From the NCBI RefSeq assembly GCF_900155615.1, contig NZ_FUHT01000002.1, positions 496,001 to 560,000 of the forward strand: 64,000 nucleotides of DNA. The letters are read 5' to 3'. The DNA comes from Massiliimalia massiliensis. GTDB taxonomy: Bacteria; Bacillota; Clostridia; Oscillospirales; Ruminococcaceae. Positions within the stretch are counted from its first letter, which is position 1. Each line of letters starts with the position of its first letter. The translations under genes were made by a program, and so were the position numbers. The notes under the pieces were generated by a model, which searched no databases, was not told where the DNA came from, and worked only from the letters and a program-made list of their open reading frames with translations. This document shows, in pieces, positions 24,113 through 33,962 of the stretch.

Positions 24113-24631
24113 TTATTCTGATTGCATCTGCCGGATTAGCTCCGGGATTTGTGAGCGCCGTTTCAGGATAAACGCCTTTTTATCCGGATGTTTTCGGATC
24201 AGTTCTAAATCTCTGCGTCTTTTGGTTCTCGGAAAAGTCCATAAAATCCAGATCAGAAACGAAACATCAATTCGTTCCGGGCAGCCCTCTCCCATATCCG
24301 GCCTTGTCCGGCCGCGATAATGGAAAATTCGCTTTAGAACGCCTGTCATGCAGGTGAAACGATTAAAATCCAATAGGACAATTGCGTCGCAGCGCTCCAT
24401 CCGCCAGGGAAGCGTTCGGTCATAATTGCCGTCCATCACCCAAGCCGGTTGGGACAATCTTTCTTCCAGCCGGCGGTCAAATTCCTTCCCGGAAACAGAA
24501 ACCCATCCATCCTGCCAGAAAAGCTGATCCAGATGGGTCACGGGGAGTCCCAACGTCTCCCCGAGCCGGACAGCCAGAGTCGATTTCCCACTCCCGCTGT
24601 TCCCAATAATTAAAATTCTCTGATACTGCAT
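24113..24631 (-). CDS. P-loop NTPase of the adenylate-kinase-like/'topology modulation protein' family
   Basis: A protein of about 172 residues with Walker A GNSGSGKST near the N-terminus, the HLDQLFWQ and MDGNYDRTLPWR segments typical of FlaR-like 'topology modulation' proteins, and a basic C-terminus. These are small nucleotide-binding proteins related to adenylate and shikimate kinases; the real substrate of the family is poorly known. An alternative ATG four codons upstream (24643) is possible. I prefer 24631 because GGTGG precedes it. It lies 40-50 bp after the polyphosphate kinase gene on the same strand and may share its transcript. Confidence 0.8.
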   Translation of the reverse strand: MQYQRILIIGNSGSGKSTLAVRLGETLGLPVTHLDQLFWQDGWVSVSGKEFDRRLEERLSQPAWVMDGNYDRTLPWRMERCDAIVLLDFNRFTCMTGVLKRIFHYRGRTRPDMGEGCPERIDVSFLIWILWTFPRTKRRRDLELIRKHPDKKAFILKRRSQIPELIRQMQSE

Positions 24632-24683
24632 CTTCACCACCATCTGCCGCGCGCAAGAGACCTGCCTTCAGTCCGGTTTGCTG

Positions 24684-26186
24684 TTATTCCCTGTCCAGGC
24701 GATCTTCAATCGCACTGATCAGAACACGGAGCGCTTTCACCCTTGCAAATTTTTTGTCCTGTGATTCGATAATATGCCATGGTGCAAAATCAGTCGAGGT
24801 ATACTGGAGCATGTCATTCACCGCGTTCTCATACTGATCCCACTTGTCCCGATTTCTCCAATCCTCTTCAGTAATTTTCCATTGCTTGGAGGGCGTGTTC
24901 TGCCTCTCATTGAAGCGCCGGAGCTGCTCTTCGCTGTCTATATGAATCCAGAACTTGACAATCACCGCGCCCCAGTCGGACAGTTCTTTCTCAAACTCGT
25001 TAATTTCCCGATAAGCCCGGTGCCAGGCTTCGTCGGTGCAGAAGCCCTCAATCCGCTCCACCATAACGCGCCCATACCAGGTGCGGTCAAAAATAGCGAC
25101 ATGTCCGGTTTTGGGAACCCGGTTCCAAAACCGCCAGAGATAATGATGGGCAAGCTCATTTTTATCCGGCGCGGCAATCGGGATCACTTCATATCCCCTC
25201 GGATCAAGCGCTGCCGCGACCCGCTTGATGTTGCCTCCCTTGCCGGCGGCATCCCAGCCCTCATATGCGATCACAACCGGGATTTTCTTGCGATAAAGCT
25301 TGTTGTGCAGCTTTTTCAAGGTATCCTGCGCGTCCTTTAGCTCCTCTTTGTACCGTTCCGGTTCAATCTGCTTTGAAAGGCTGATCTGTGACAGCTTTGG
25401 CACGCTAACCAGATCAAACCCTTCCGGAGATGCAATCTGCGGCGGAAGAACCACTGGATGCGCCAGCTTCTCCACTCTTTGTTCAATTGCGGCTTCGATT
25501 TCGTCCGCCACTGTCCGGTAAATGTCAATGACCGCACTGTACCGGTCATGTCCGCCGACAATATGCCACGGCGCATAATCGGTATTGGTCTCTGTAAGAA
25601 CCTGGTCAAACACACGATAATACTCATCATAATGCTTGTTTCGTTTCCAGTCCTGTGCTGTCACCCGCCATGCTGTGTTTTTATTGTCCTCCAGCTTCTC
25701 GAACCGTTTTTTCTGTTCCTTCTGGTCAATATGCAGGAAGAACTTAAGCAACAGCGTCCCGTCATCTGAAAGCTGCCGCTCCATTGTCTTGATACTCTGA
25801 ATTCTCCTTTTCAGCTCCGATTTTGATAAGCTGCTCTCCAACTGCGCGGTCGTAATATCCTGGTACCAGCTCCGGTCAAATACTGCAATCTCTCCCTGCG
25901 CCGGAATATGGTTCCAATAGCGCCAGAGCAGCGGCCGTCTCTGTTCCGCCTGGTCAGCAGCGACAAAGGACTGTACCCGGAATCCTCTTGGGTCAAAATT
26001 GAGAATCAGTTTGGAAATCAGGCTGCCCTTTCCTGCGGCGCCCCAGCCGTCGAACAAAATCAGTACAGACAGCTTGTTCTGCTTCACCCTCTGCTGCAAA
26101 AGGCCCAGCCTTTCCTCCAGCAACGCCGCTTCCTGCTTATATTCCTCTTTAATCATCACCCGTTTTAAGTTTACCTTCTCCAACAT
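24684..26186 (-). CDS. Tandem PPK2-type polyphosphate kinase / polyphosphate:AMP phosphotransferase
   Basis: A 500-residue protein with two PPK2 domains in tandem. The first (about 15-235) has Walker A GWGAAGKGS and the lid/Walker B region with DRSWY; the second (about 260-495) has GWDAAGKGG and DRTWYGR. Two-domain PPK2 proteins are class II enzymes that make ADP from AMP using polyphosphate. Both active sites look intact, although in characterised two-domain members only one is active. The start at 26186 has AAAGGCGG upstream; a frame eight codons longer lacks a site. It stands between the purine permease and the small NTPase. Confidence 0.9.
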   Translation of the reverse strand: MLEKVNLKRVMIKEEYKQEAALLEERLGLLQQRVKQNKLSVLILFDGWGAAGKGSLISKLILNFDPRGFRVQSFVAADQAEQRRPLLWRYWNHIPAQGEIAVFDRSWYQDITTAQLESSLSKSELKRRIQSIKTMERQLSDDGTLLLKFFLHIDQKEQKKRFEKLEDNKNTAWRVTAQDWKRNKHYDEYYRVFDQVLTETNTDYAPWHIVGGHDRYSAVIDIYRTVADEIEAAIEQRVEKLAHPVVLPPQIASPEGFDLVSVPKLSQISLSKQIEPERYKEELKDAQDTLKKLHNKLYRKKIPVVIAYEGWDAAGKGGNIKRVAAALDPRGYEVIPIAAPDKNELAHHYLWRFWNRVPKTGHVAIFDRTWYGRVMVERIEGFCTDEAWHRAYREINEFEKELSDWGAVIVKFWIHIDSEEQLRRFNERQNTPSKQWKITEEDWRNRDKWDQYENAVNDMLQYTSTDFAPWHIIESQDKKFARVKALRVLISAIEDRLDRE

Positions 26187-26244
26187 AGGAACACCGCCTT
26201 TCTCTACCATTATTATACAACAAATCGATCCGTTTTACACCCCT

Positions 26245-26282
26245 AAAAATAAAACCCAGCCCATGAAAACATGGGCTGGGTT
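26245..26282 (-). terminator. Terminator of the purine permease gene
   Basis: Arms aacccagcccatg (26253-26265) and catgggctgggtt (26270-26282) with loop aaaa. On the minus strand it is followed by a T-rich run (ttttattttta), so it ends the leftward transcript. Confidence 0.88.
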
Positions 26283-26316
26283 AAAACAAACAAATATGTT
26301 CCCGTTATCAAAAAGA

Positions 26317-27732
26317 TTAGTGGGTTAAGAACAGCATTGCCAGGAACAGCACTGTGATGACCCAGGTACCAACCTTGATTTCCTTGACTTTGCCTGTGCA
26401 CAGCTTGATGACGACATAAGAGATCAAACCGAACGCAATACCATAAGAAATGTTATAGCTGAACGGCATCATCGCCATAGTCAGGAAGGCCGGAACAGCG
26501 ACGTCAATAGAATGCCAGTCAATATCTTTCACGCAGGCCATCATCAATACGCCGACATAAACCAGCGCAGCAGCAGTCGCGCAGCCAGGAATCAACTGAG
26601 CAACCGGGCTTAAGAACATTGCCACAAAGAAGAGGATTGCGGTGACAACAGCAGAAAGGCCGGTGCGTCCGCCTTCCGCAACACCCGCAGAGGACTCAAC
26701 ATAGGTAGTAACAGTAGAAGTCCCGCAGACAGCGCCTGTGGTGGTCGCAATTGCATCAGCCAGCATCGCGCGGTTCATGTTCGGAACTTCGCCGTCCTTT
26801 GTCAGCATGTTTCCGCGTGCGCATGCGCCGTAGAGGGTGCCGATTGTATCAAACATATCAACCATGCAGAAAGCTAAAGAAGTTGTAACGATGATCAGGA
26901 CGAGGTTTGCCGTACCGTGGTCAGCAGCATAAGCAGAGAAGTCAAAGCCTTCTGTGAACACCTTGCCAAATGCTTCGGTGCCAAAGGCTTTAAACGCATC
27001 CAGCGGATTGGACATAGTAAACGGGTTTTCGGCATAGAAGCCCGGAACAGTAAGGCCAAGCAGGTAATAGAGCACTGCGCCGCCTAAAATCCCCCACAGG
27101 ACAGCGCCGCGGACATTTTTCTTGGACATAATAGCGATTGCAAGAACAGCCGCCACTGTAACCAGCATCGGCATAATTACCGCCCAGTTGCCTTCCGTCA
27201 ACAGGTTAAAAGAGCCGAGGGTAACGCCGGTGGATGTACTCGGGATGACAATCTTGGCATTCTGCAGGCCGAGGAATGCGATGAACAGGCCAATACCAGC
27301 CGGAATCGCAATACGTACCGCCTGCGGAATTGCGGTGAAAATCTTTTTGCGAAGCCCGGTAGCGGTCAGGATGATGAATACGATACCATCGATCAGAACC
27401 AGCACCAACGCGTTCGCATAGGTCAGGCCAAAGCCGACGCAGACAGTGTAAACAAAGAATGCGTTCAGCCCCATGCCGCTCGCCTGTGCCAGCGGCAGAT
27501 TAGCCAGCAGGCCGATCAGCAGGGTTCCGATTACCGCAGAAATCGCAGTCGCAATATAGATCGCCCCATAAGAAACCCCTAACACATTCGTGCCGTCTCC
27601 AAACGGATCTGCGAACATCCCGGAGTTTACCATGAGGATATACACCATTGCGAAAAAGGTTGTCAGACCAGCGAGGATTTCCGTACGGACGGTTGTCCCA
27701 TGATCTTTCAGTTTGAAAAACTTCTCTACCAT
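26317..27732 (-). CDS. NCS2-family purine permease (guanine/hypoxanthine or adenine type)
   Basis: A polytopic transporter of 471 residues with about 12-14 membrane segments, of the AzgA/PbuG branch of NCS2 (opening FKLKDHGTTVRTEILAGLTTFFAMVYI; QASGMGLNAFF; the DMFDTIGT block). It imports purine bases by proton symport. A guanine-type riboswitch and a terminator precede it, which favours guanine or hypoxanthine as substrate. The ATG at 27732 has AGGAGG 8 bases upstream. Confidence 0.93.
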   Translation of the reverse strand: MVEKFFKLKDHGTTVRTEILAGLTTFFAMVYILMVNSGMFADPFGDGTNVLGVSYGAIYIATAISAVIGTLLIGLLANLPLAQASGMGLNAFFVYTVCVGFGLTYANALVLVLIDGIVFIILTATGLRKKIFTAIPQAVRIAIPAGIGLFIAFLGLQNAKIVIPSTSTGVTLGSFNLLTEGNWAVIMPMLVTVAAVLAIAIMSKKNVRGAVLWGILGGAVLYYLLGLTVPGFYAENPFTMSNPLDAFKAFGTEAFGKVFTEGFDFSAYAADHGTANLVLIIVTTSLAFCMVDMFDTIGTLYGACARGNMLTKDGEVPNMNRAMLADAIATTTGAVCGTSTVTTYVESSAGVAEGGRTGLSAVVTAILFFVAMFLSPVAQLIPGCATAAALVYVGVLMMACVKDIDWHSIDVAVPAFLTMAMMPFSYNISYGIAFGLISYVVIKLCTGKVKEIKVGTWVITVLFLAMLFLTH

Positions 27733-27749
27733 TTTGTTTCCTCCTATTG

Positions 27750-27788
27750 AAAAAAATTAGACCGATCGCGCAAAAAGCTCAATCGGTC
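27750..27788 (-). terminator. Riboswitch-controlled terminator before the purine permease
   Basis: On the minus strand, gaccgat (27788-27782) pairs with atcggtc (27766-27760) around a 15-base loop and is followed by taatttttttc. It lies in the leader between the riboswitch and the start codon and is the probable expression platform. Confidence 0.8.
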
Positions 27789-27904
27789 ATTGATGCAATA
27801 GAGTGTGCTTCCCTCCGCCTCCACGATCTATCTCCAAACCAGAAAGCGGACAAGAATTCCCTGCCAAAAAGCAGCAGCCGAGCCAAAATGAAACGGCTTA
27901 ACGA

Positions 27905-27978
27905 ATCCTTATAGCGTAGACAATTTAAGGTTGCCACATAGAGAATCTCATACCATATTAATGAGCTTATATAAGTAT
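27905..27978 (-). promoter_or_regulatory. Purine (guanine-type) riboswitch
   Basis: The minus-strand RNA has the aptamer layout: P1 CUUAUA paired with UAUAAG, the J1/2 UAUAAGC, a P2 of CUCAU/AUGAG closed by the loop UAAUAUGGU, the junction UCUCUAU, a P3 stem closed by CCUUAAA, and J3/1 with C before UAUAAG. The C at the position equivalent to xpt C74 points to guanine or hypoxanthine and not adenine. The terminator lies about 120 bases downstream, a rather long platform. Confidence 0.88.
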
Positions 27979-28172
27979 TCCAATCAAAAAACAGAAAACG
28001 CTGCCGTTTTCTGTTTTTCGCTATTGTGAAGCAGTTTACACAACTCCTCTATCCATATCTTACAACCTTTTTTGACATTTTTCAATAGGAATATGACATA
28101 ATTGTAAATTTTATTTATATTAACTATGAAAAAAATATAAAATTGTTTATTTTGTCAATAGGCTGAAACCCT
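27979..28172 (-). terminator. Terminator hairpin and AT-rich spacer upstream of the riboswitch
   Basis: The hairpin aaaacagaaaacg/cgttttctgtttt (about 27989-28018) follows the flavin reductase gene on the minus strand and has T runs on both sides. The remaining 150 bases to the flavin reductase stop are very AT-rich and hold no gene; the riboswitch promoter should lie nearby, but I could not choose one. Confidence 0.6.
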
Positions 28173-28703
28173 TTATTTTTCCTTCTGATATACACCCAGG
28201 ATTTCCGCAAAATAGCAGCGGTGATAATCATGACTAGGGTACCATTTTTCAATTGCCGGATCGATCATCTCTTCGGGTTTGATATCATAAGAATAAACCT
28301 TGCGGCAAACAAAAACCGTCTGCGCCTCCGCAAAACCGACCGCACCGTCAAAGTCCCGCGGAGTAAGGCCGCATTCCTTCGCCTTGTCATAATCTCGCCC
28401 GGAGCGGCTGCCGCAGAAATTCAGCGCGGCCCGGTAGCTCTCGTCAAAGAAGGACAGGGTAAACAGCTCTCCCGCCTCTACAAACTCAAAGGTATACCTC
28501 TGTGGACGAATAAAGACATTCACTACCGGCTTTCCCCAAAAAATTCCCATTGTACCCCAACCTGCGGTCATGGTGTTGTAATGATCCAACGTTCCGCCTG
28601 TAATCAGATACCATTGTTTTACGATCATCTCAAAAGGGTTAACCGAAAGCGCCGAAGGATTTTCCATCAATTCCTTTTGTTCTATTTTTTGAAACTCTGG
28701 CAT
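28173..28703 (-). CDS. Flavin reductase-like FMN-binding protein
   Basis: A 176-residue protein of the flavin reductase-like (split-barrel, FMN-binding) family: the YLITGG/TMTAGWGTMG block near the N-terminus and IRPQRYTFEF/FTLSFFDE further on are typical of the small clostridial type. It may reduce FMN or act as a flavoprotein oxidoreductase; the partner is unknown. The ATG at 28703 has AAAGGGG upstream. It is a single gene between the purL terminator and the purine permease leader. Confidence 0.85.
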   Translation of the reverse strand: MPEFQKIEQKELMENPSALSVNPFEMIVKQWYLITGGTLDHYNTMTAGWGTMGIFWGKPVVNVFIRPQRYTFEFVEAGELFTLSFFDESYRAALNFCGSRSGRDYDKAKECGLTPRDFDGAVGFAEAQTVFVCRKVYSYDIKPEEMIDPAIEKWYPSHDYHRCYFAEILGVYQKEK

Positions 28704-28751
28704 AGTAAATCTGCCCCTTTCCGTTTTCTTCCATTATATCATTTTTGTCAA

Positions 28752-28791
28752 GAAAAAATACCCCGCATTGTGTCACCTACAATGCGGGGTA
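28752..28791 (-). terminator. Terminator of purL
   Basis: Arms taccccgcattgt (28759-28771) and acaatgcggggta (28779-28791), followed on the minus strand by a run of six T. It directly follows the purL stop. Confidence 0.88.
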
Positions 28792-28814
28792 AGGAAGTCT
28801 CTCAGACTTTCCGG

Positions 28815-31800
28815 TTACTTGGTAAAGTATTCTACGCCGGAACGGAACAGCATCTGATCCTTGTCACCCGGAACATTTTTGCAGATATTGCGCCCGATCC
28901 GCTCGCTGTGCCCCATCTTTCCAAGGATTCGCCCATCCGGAGAGGTGATCCCTTCGATCGCTCCGACAGAGGTGTTCGGGTTAAAGCGGATATCATAGGT
29001 CGGATCTCCGTTCAGGTTGACATACTGGGTCGCAATCTGCCCGTTGTCGGCTAGCTGCTTGAACAAAGCCTTGTCAGCCACAAACCGTCCTTCTCCATGA
29101 GAAATAGCGATTGTATGGATATCCCCGGTGTTAACATTTGCAAACCACGGAGATTTATTCGAACAAATCCGGGTGTGTACCATCTTGGACTGATGGCGCC
29201 CGATGGTATTAAAGGTAAGCGTCGGGGAGTCATGCTCCATATCAACGATTTCCCCATATGGCACCAAGCCCAGCTTAATCAGCGCCTGGAAGCCATTACA
29301 GATTCCCAGCATCAGGCCATCCCGGTTTTTCAGAAGTTCATGCACGCTGTCCTTGATCACCGGATTGCGGAAGAAGGAAGTAATAAACTTCCCGGAGCCT
29401 TCCGGCTCGTCCCCGCCGGAGAACCCGCCCGGAATCATGATGATCTGGGACTGTTTGATCAACTCATTAAAGGCTTTCACACTTTCTTCAATCTGCGTAC
29501 CGTTCTGATTCTGGATAACAAAGACTTCCGCTTTTGCGCCAGCGCGTTCAAACACACGCGCAGTGTCATACTCGCAGTTTGTTCCCGGGAAAACCGGGAT
29601 CAGTACCCGTGGTTTTGCGACCGGCAGGGCAGCCTTTAAGCGTTCGCCCGTATACTGGTAGGTCACTGTATTCAGCGGTTTTGCAGTTGTCTTGATATTA
29701 CACGGAAAGACCGGCTCCAGCTTTTCCTCATATTCTTTCTGGAGATGTTTCAGATCCAGCATCTGCAGAGAGGGGAATACAACCATATATTTGGAGGTTG
29801 TCACCCCGATGATGTCAAACTGTTCCGCTTCCTGGCAATCGCTCCTCAATTCTACAAGGAATCCGCCGTAAACAGGGTTAAAGAGCAGGGTATCGTCGAT
29901 ATCCCGAGTGAATTTCATCCCGATCTGATTTCCCAGCGCCATCTTAACCACCGCTTCGGAGATCCCTCCGGCGGTCAGAGCGAAGCAGGCTTCAGCCTGT
30001 CCCTTCTCAATCAAACCTTCGACTGTATCAAACACTTCCTTGACACTGTCAAAATCCGGCATCCCGTTATCGAGGTATTTCGGCTGCAGCAAAATAACCG
30101 GATTGCCGGCATTTTTAAATTCCTGCGATACAACCTTTCCCGCATCCGCGACAGAAACAGCAAAGGAAACCAGAGTCGGCGGGACATCAATATCCTCAAA
30201 CGTCCCGGACATGGAATCCTTTCCGCCAATCGCGGCGATTCCCATGGAGAGCTGCGCCTGATAAGCGCCCAGCAGCGCTGCCAGCGGCTTGCCCCAGCGC
30301 TTGGGATCGTTCTGGGTGCGTTCAAAATATTCCTGGAAGGTCAGCCAGCACTGATGATAGCTTCCGCCTACGGAAACCACCTTGGCGATCGATTCCACGA
30401 CCGCGTAGACAGCGCCGAGATACGGACTCTGCTCGCTGATTTTTGGGTTGAAGCCCCAAGCCATCACAGAGGCGGTATCCGTCTCTCCTTCAAGAACCGG
30501 GATTTTAGCAACCATCGCCTGGGTCGGAGTCATCTGATGTTCCCCGCCGTAAGGCATCAGAACGGTGCCCGCGCCGATGGTAGAATCAAATCGTTCTACT
30601 AATCCTTTCTGTGAACAGAGATTCAGACCGCTTAAATGCTTTGTCCAGTCCTCGGGTGTATTGTGATACTCGTTCACCGGGTTTACCGTTTGTTTATCAA
30701 TCTGAATGTCAGTATGTTTTTCCGCACCATTGGAATTCAAAAATTCACGGGACAGGTTAACAATTTCATTTCCCAGCCACTGCATCCTAAGTCTTGGTTC
30801 TTCAGTTACCTCCGCAACTACCGTGGCTTCAATATTTTCCTTTTGCGCCTCAGCGATAAACTGGTCGACATCCTTTGCCCGCACGACACAGGCCATCCGT
30901 TCCTGGGATTCGGAAATCGCAAGCTCTGTTCCGTCCAAGCCGTTATATTTTTTCGGAACTGCATCCAGATTAATTTTTAGTCCGTCCGCCAGTTCCCCAA
31001 TTGCTACAGATACGCCGCCCGCGCCAAAGTCGTTGCATCGGCGGATTAATGTAGTAACCTCCTTTTTCCGGAACAGGCGCTGCAGCTTCCGCTCTTCCGG
31101 CGGATTTCCCTTTTGTACCTCAGAGCCGCAGCTTTCAATGGACTCAATCGTATGGGATTTCGAGGAGCCAGTCGCGCCGCCGCAGCCGTCCCGGCCGGTT
31201 TTTCCTCCAAGCAGGACAATGATGTCCCCTGCCTCCGGAACCTCACGGATTACGTGATCCGCCGGAGCCGCTCCGACGACCGCGCCAATTTCCATTCTCT
31301 TGGCAGTATAGCCCGGATGATAAATTTCAGCGACATGCCCGGTCGCAAGTCCAATCTGGTTGCCGTAGGAGCTATAGCCGTTTGCTGCGCCGACTGTAAT
31401 TTTTCTCTGCGGCAGCTTACCGGCCATGGTATCCTTGATGGGAAGGAGCGGATCGGCCGCACCGGTCACACGCATTGCCTGATAAACATAGGAGCGTCCG
31501 GAAAGCGGATCGCGGATCGCGCCGCCCAGACAGGTAGCCGCTCCGCCGAACGGTTCGATCTCAGTCGGATGGTTGTGGGTTTCATTTTTAAACATCAGCA
31601 GCCAGTCCTGCTCGTCTCCGTCGACATCGACCTTGATTTTTACAGAACATGCATTGATCTCTTCCGATTCATCCAGATCAGTCAATAGGCCGTCCCTTTT
31701 CAGCTTTTTGGCGGCGATGGTAGCCAGGTCCATCAAAGTGACCGGCTTGTCCTTCCGTCCGGCATAAAGCTCCTCTCTGGTAATCAGATATTCGCGGTAT

Positions 31801-32540
31801 GTTTTTTCAATCTGCGGATCCTTAATTGTTACATTGTCAATATGGGTGGAAAAGGTAGTGTGACGGCAGTGATCGGACCAATAGGTGTCAATCATGCGAA
31901 TTTCAGTAATCGTGGGATCTCTTTTTTCAGTGTTTTTAAAGTAGGACTGGCAGAACCGGATATCATCCAGATCCATTGCAAGGCCGTAATTGGAAATAAA
32001 TTCGGCAAGCCCCTCTTCGCCGAGCTCGGTAAAGCCGGCCAGGGTTTCTACTGTTGCAGGGGTCTCATAATCCACAGCCAGAGTTTTAACCGGTTCCAGA
32101 GAAGCCTCCCGGCTTTCTACCGGGTTAATCAGGTAATCCTTGATCCGAGAGAATTCTTCGTCAGTAATCGGGCCGCCCAGAAGATAAACTCTTGCGTTGC
32201 GCACCATCGGACGCTTGTCCTGTGTCATCAGGCTGATACACTGCGCAGCGGAATCCGCACGCTGGTCGAACTGTCCGGGCAGATATTCGATTGCAAACAC
32301 TCTTGCCCCGTCCGCCGGCGGCAGCTCGGTATAGGTTTCATCTACCGCGGGCTCGGACAGGATGGTGACTGTCGCCTGGTCAAAGGCATCCTTCGACAGG
32401 CCTTCGACATCATACCGGTTGAGCAGGCGGACCGACTCCACATTGTCGATTGCAAGCGCTGTTTTCAAATCGCTCAGAATATGAGCAGCCTCAACGGCGA
32501 ACTCTTCCCTTTTTTCCACATAGATACGAAAAACTGACAT
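28815..32540 (-). CDS. purL: Phosphoribosylformylglycinamidine synthase, single-chain PurL
   Basis: A 1241-residue enzyme of purine synthesis that converts FGAR to FGAM with glutamine and ATP. The N-terminal PurS-like part (1-100, VFRIYVEKREEF) leads into two AIRS-type halves with the metal/substrate motifs FKNETHNHPTEIEPFGGAATCLGG and GGKDSMSGTFED, and then a glutaminase domain (about 975-1240) with the nucleophile Cys in LGICNGFQ and the His in AISHGEGRF. I start it at the ATG at 32540 (AGGAG 8 bases upstream), not the upstream ATGs, because the domain begins there. It is monocistronic with its own terminator, away from other pur genes. Confidence 0.96.
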   Translation of the reverse strand: MSVFRIYVEKREEFAVEAAHILSDLKTALAIDNVESVRLLNRYDVEGLSKDAFDQATVTILSEPAVDETYTELPPADGARVFAIEYLPGQFDQRADSAAQCISLMTQDKRPMVRNARVYLLGGPITDEEFSRIKDYLINPVESREASLEPVKTLAVDYETPATVETLAGFTELGEEGLAEFISNYGLAMDLDDIRFCQSYFKNTEKRDPTITEIRMIDTYWSDHCRHTTFSTHIDNVTIKDPQIEKTYREYLITREELYAGRKDKPVTLMDLATIAAKKLKRDGLLTDLDESEEINACSVKIKVDVDGDEQDWLLMFKNETHNHPTEIEPFGGAATCLGGAIRDPLSGRSYVYQAMRVTGAADPLLPIKDTMAGKLPQRKITVGAANGYSSYGNQIGLATGHVAEIYHPGYTAKRMEIGAVVGAAPADHVIREVPEAGDIIVLLGGKTGRDGCGGATGSSKSHTIESIESCGSEVQKGNPPEERKLQRLFRKKEVTTLIRRCNDFGAGGVSVAIGELADGLKINLDAVPKKYNGLDGTELAISESQERMACVVRAKDVDQFIAEAQKENIEATVVAEVTEEPRLRMQWLGNEIVNLSREFLNSNGAEKHTDIQIDKQTVNPVNEYHNTPEDWTKHLSGLNLCSQKGLVERFDSTIGAGTVLMPYGGEHQMTPTQAMVAKIPVLEGETDTASVMAWGFNPKISEQSPYLGAVYAVVESIAKVVSVGGSYHQCWLTFQEYFERTQNDPKRWGKPLAALLGAYQAQLSMGIAAIGGKDSMSGTFEDIDVPPTLVSFAVSVADAGKVVSQEFKNAGNPVILLQPKYLDNGMPDFDSVKEVFDTVEGLIEKGQAEACFALTAGGISEAVVKMALGNQIGMKFTRDIDDTLLFNPVYGGFLVELRSDCQEAEQFDIIGVTTSKYMVVFPSLQMLDLKHLQKEYEEKLEPVFPCNIKTTAKPLNTVTYQYTGERLKAALPVAKPRVLIPVFPGTNCEYDTARVFERAGAKAEVFVIQNQNGTQIEESVKAFNELIKQSQIIMIPGGFSGGDEPEGSGKFITSFFRNPVIKDSVHELLKNRDGLMLGICNGFQALIKLGLVPYGEIVDMEHDSPTLTFNTIGRHQSKMVHTRICSNKSPWFANVNTGDIHTIAISHGEGRFVADKALFKQLADNGQIATQYVNLNGDPTYDIRFNPNTSVGAIEGITSPDGRILGKMGHSERIGRNICKNVPGDKDQMLFRSGVEYFTK

Positions 32541-32672
32541 GTGCCACACTCCTATTTTCTTCATCATGGTCGATAGTCGCATAGTAATCGATTATAAGAT
32601 TTATTATACTAAAACCAGGCTGAAAATTCTATAGATAATTAATACATTTTGCATAAATGGGGAACATTTTAT

Positions 32673-33962
32673 CTATGCAAGTTCGCCAGTACAATGATCT
32701 CCGTTTACTCCGGTGATCCGAACAGGAAATATTTTTCGCGAAAGCGGGATATCCGCCTTGACATAAACCGGGACATAATTTTTGGTATGTCCCTCTGTAC
32801 CTTCCTCCGTCACGGTACATTCAAACAGGATGTCCTCTGTTTTCCCAATCTGGCTTCGAAGGAACTGTTCCCGGCTTTGCCGCGCCGTTTCCATCATCTG
32901 CCTGCTCCGTTTTTCCTTTGCTTTGCGGTCTAGCTGTCCCGGAAGCTTTGCCGCGCGCGTTCCCTCCCTGACCGAATAAGCGAATACATGCGTCTGTGCA
33001 AACCCGATCCGTTCCGCAAACCGAAGGGAAGTATCGAACTCTTCCTCTGTCTCCCCGGCAAACCCAACCATAATATCGGTAGTTACCGCGCAGTCCGGGA
33101 AGCGGCTGCGCAGCTTTTCTACCAAGCCGGCATAAAAGGCTGTATCATAGTGCCGGTGCATCCGCCGGAGCGTTTCGTCACAACCGCTCTGTAAGGACAG
33201 ATGAAACTGCGGACAGAATTTCGGCTGGCGCGCCATCCGGTCAATATCCTCGTCTGTGAGCAGCTCCGGCTCCAGCGAGCCCAGCCGCACGCGGGAAATC
33301 CCATCAACAGAGCAGGCCAGTTCTACCGCGTCAATCAGCCGCAAGCCGCAGTCCTTCCCATAAGAGGACAGATTAATTCCTACAAGTACAACTTCTTTGT
33401 ATCCGTTCTCCGCAATACCCATCAGCTCATCCCGAAGCTCAGGGAGCGGCTTGCTCCGCACCGGGCCCCGTGCTTTCGGAATGATGCAGTATGAGCAATA
33501 CCGGTCGCATCCGTCCTCAATCTTAACAAAGGCCCGCGTTTTCTCGGTAAATCTGGTTGTTTTCATAGCTTCAAAGGCCTCTCCGCGCTGATGCGGCGTA
33601 ATATCAACAATCCGCTCGCCTGTTGCCAGTGCCCGGCGGACATATTCTACCAGCTTTGCCCGGTGATAAGACCCGGTCACAATCTGCGCCTCAGGCAGAT
33701 GCGAGGCCTTCTCCGGAAACGCCTGCGGCATACATCCGGTCAGCGCAAGGACTGCGTTCGGGTTCTGCCTGTGAAACCGGTGAAGAATCTGCCGTGTCTT
33801 TTTATCGCCGGAGGCAGTGACCGTACAGGAATTGATCACATAAACGTCCGCCTCATCCGTATCCCCTACCAGTTCAAAGCCCTCCGCCGCAAACCGGCTT
33901 TTCAGGTTTTCTGTCTCGTACTGGTTCACTTTGCATCCCAATGTATAGAAGGCAATCTTCAT
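32673..33962 (-). CDS. mtaB: tRNA (N6-threonylcarbamoyladenosine-C2)-methylthiotransferase MtaB
   Basis: A 429-residue radical SAM methylthiotransferase modifying t6A37 of ANN-decoding tRNAs. The UPF0004 domain (1-110) binds a [4Fe-4S] cluster through Cys in LGCKVNQYE, INSCTVT and LTGCMPQ. The radical SAM motif CDRYCSYCIIP is at about 145-155, and a TRAM domain ends the protein. MtaB is chosen over MiaB/RimO from the LGCKVNQYE opening and length. The start at 33962 has AGAAAGGA upstream. Confidence 0.93.
   Translation of the reverse strand: MKIAFYTLGCKVNQYETENLKSRFAAEGFELVGDTDEADVYVINSCTVTASGDKKTRQILHRFHRQNPNAVLALTGCMPQAFPEKASHLPEAQIVTGSYHRAKLVEYVRRALATGERIVDITPHQRGEAFEAMKTTRFTEKTRAFVKIEDGCDRYCSYCIIPKARGPVRSKPLPELRDELMGIAENGYKEVVLVGINLSSYGKDCGLRLIDAVELACSVDGISRVRLGSLEPELLTDEDIDRMARQPKFCPQFHLSLQSGCDETLRRMHRHYDTAFYAGLVEKLRSRFPDCAVTTDIMVGFAGETEEEFDTSLRFAERIGFAQTHVFAYSVREGTRAAKLPGQLDRKAKEKRSRQMMETARQSREQFLRSQIGKTEDILFECTVTEEGTEGHTKNYVPVYVKADIPLSRKIFPVRITGVNGDHCTGELA

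Noticed and set aside
28221-29054. Rightward open frame spanning the flavin reductase gene, the purL terminator and the purL 3' end
   Set aside because: It crosses a strong terminator and two real genes on the other strand and resembles nothing.
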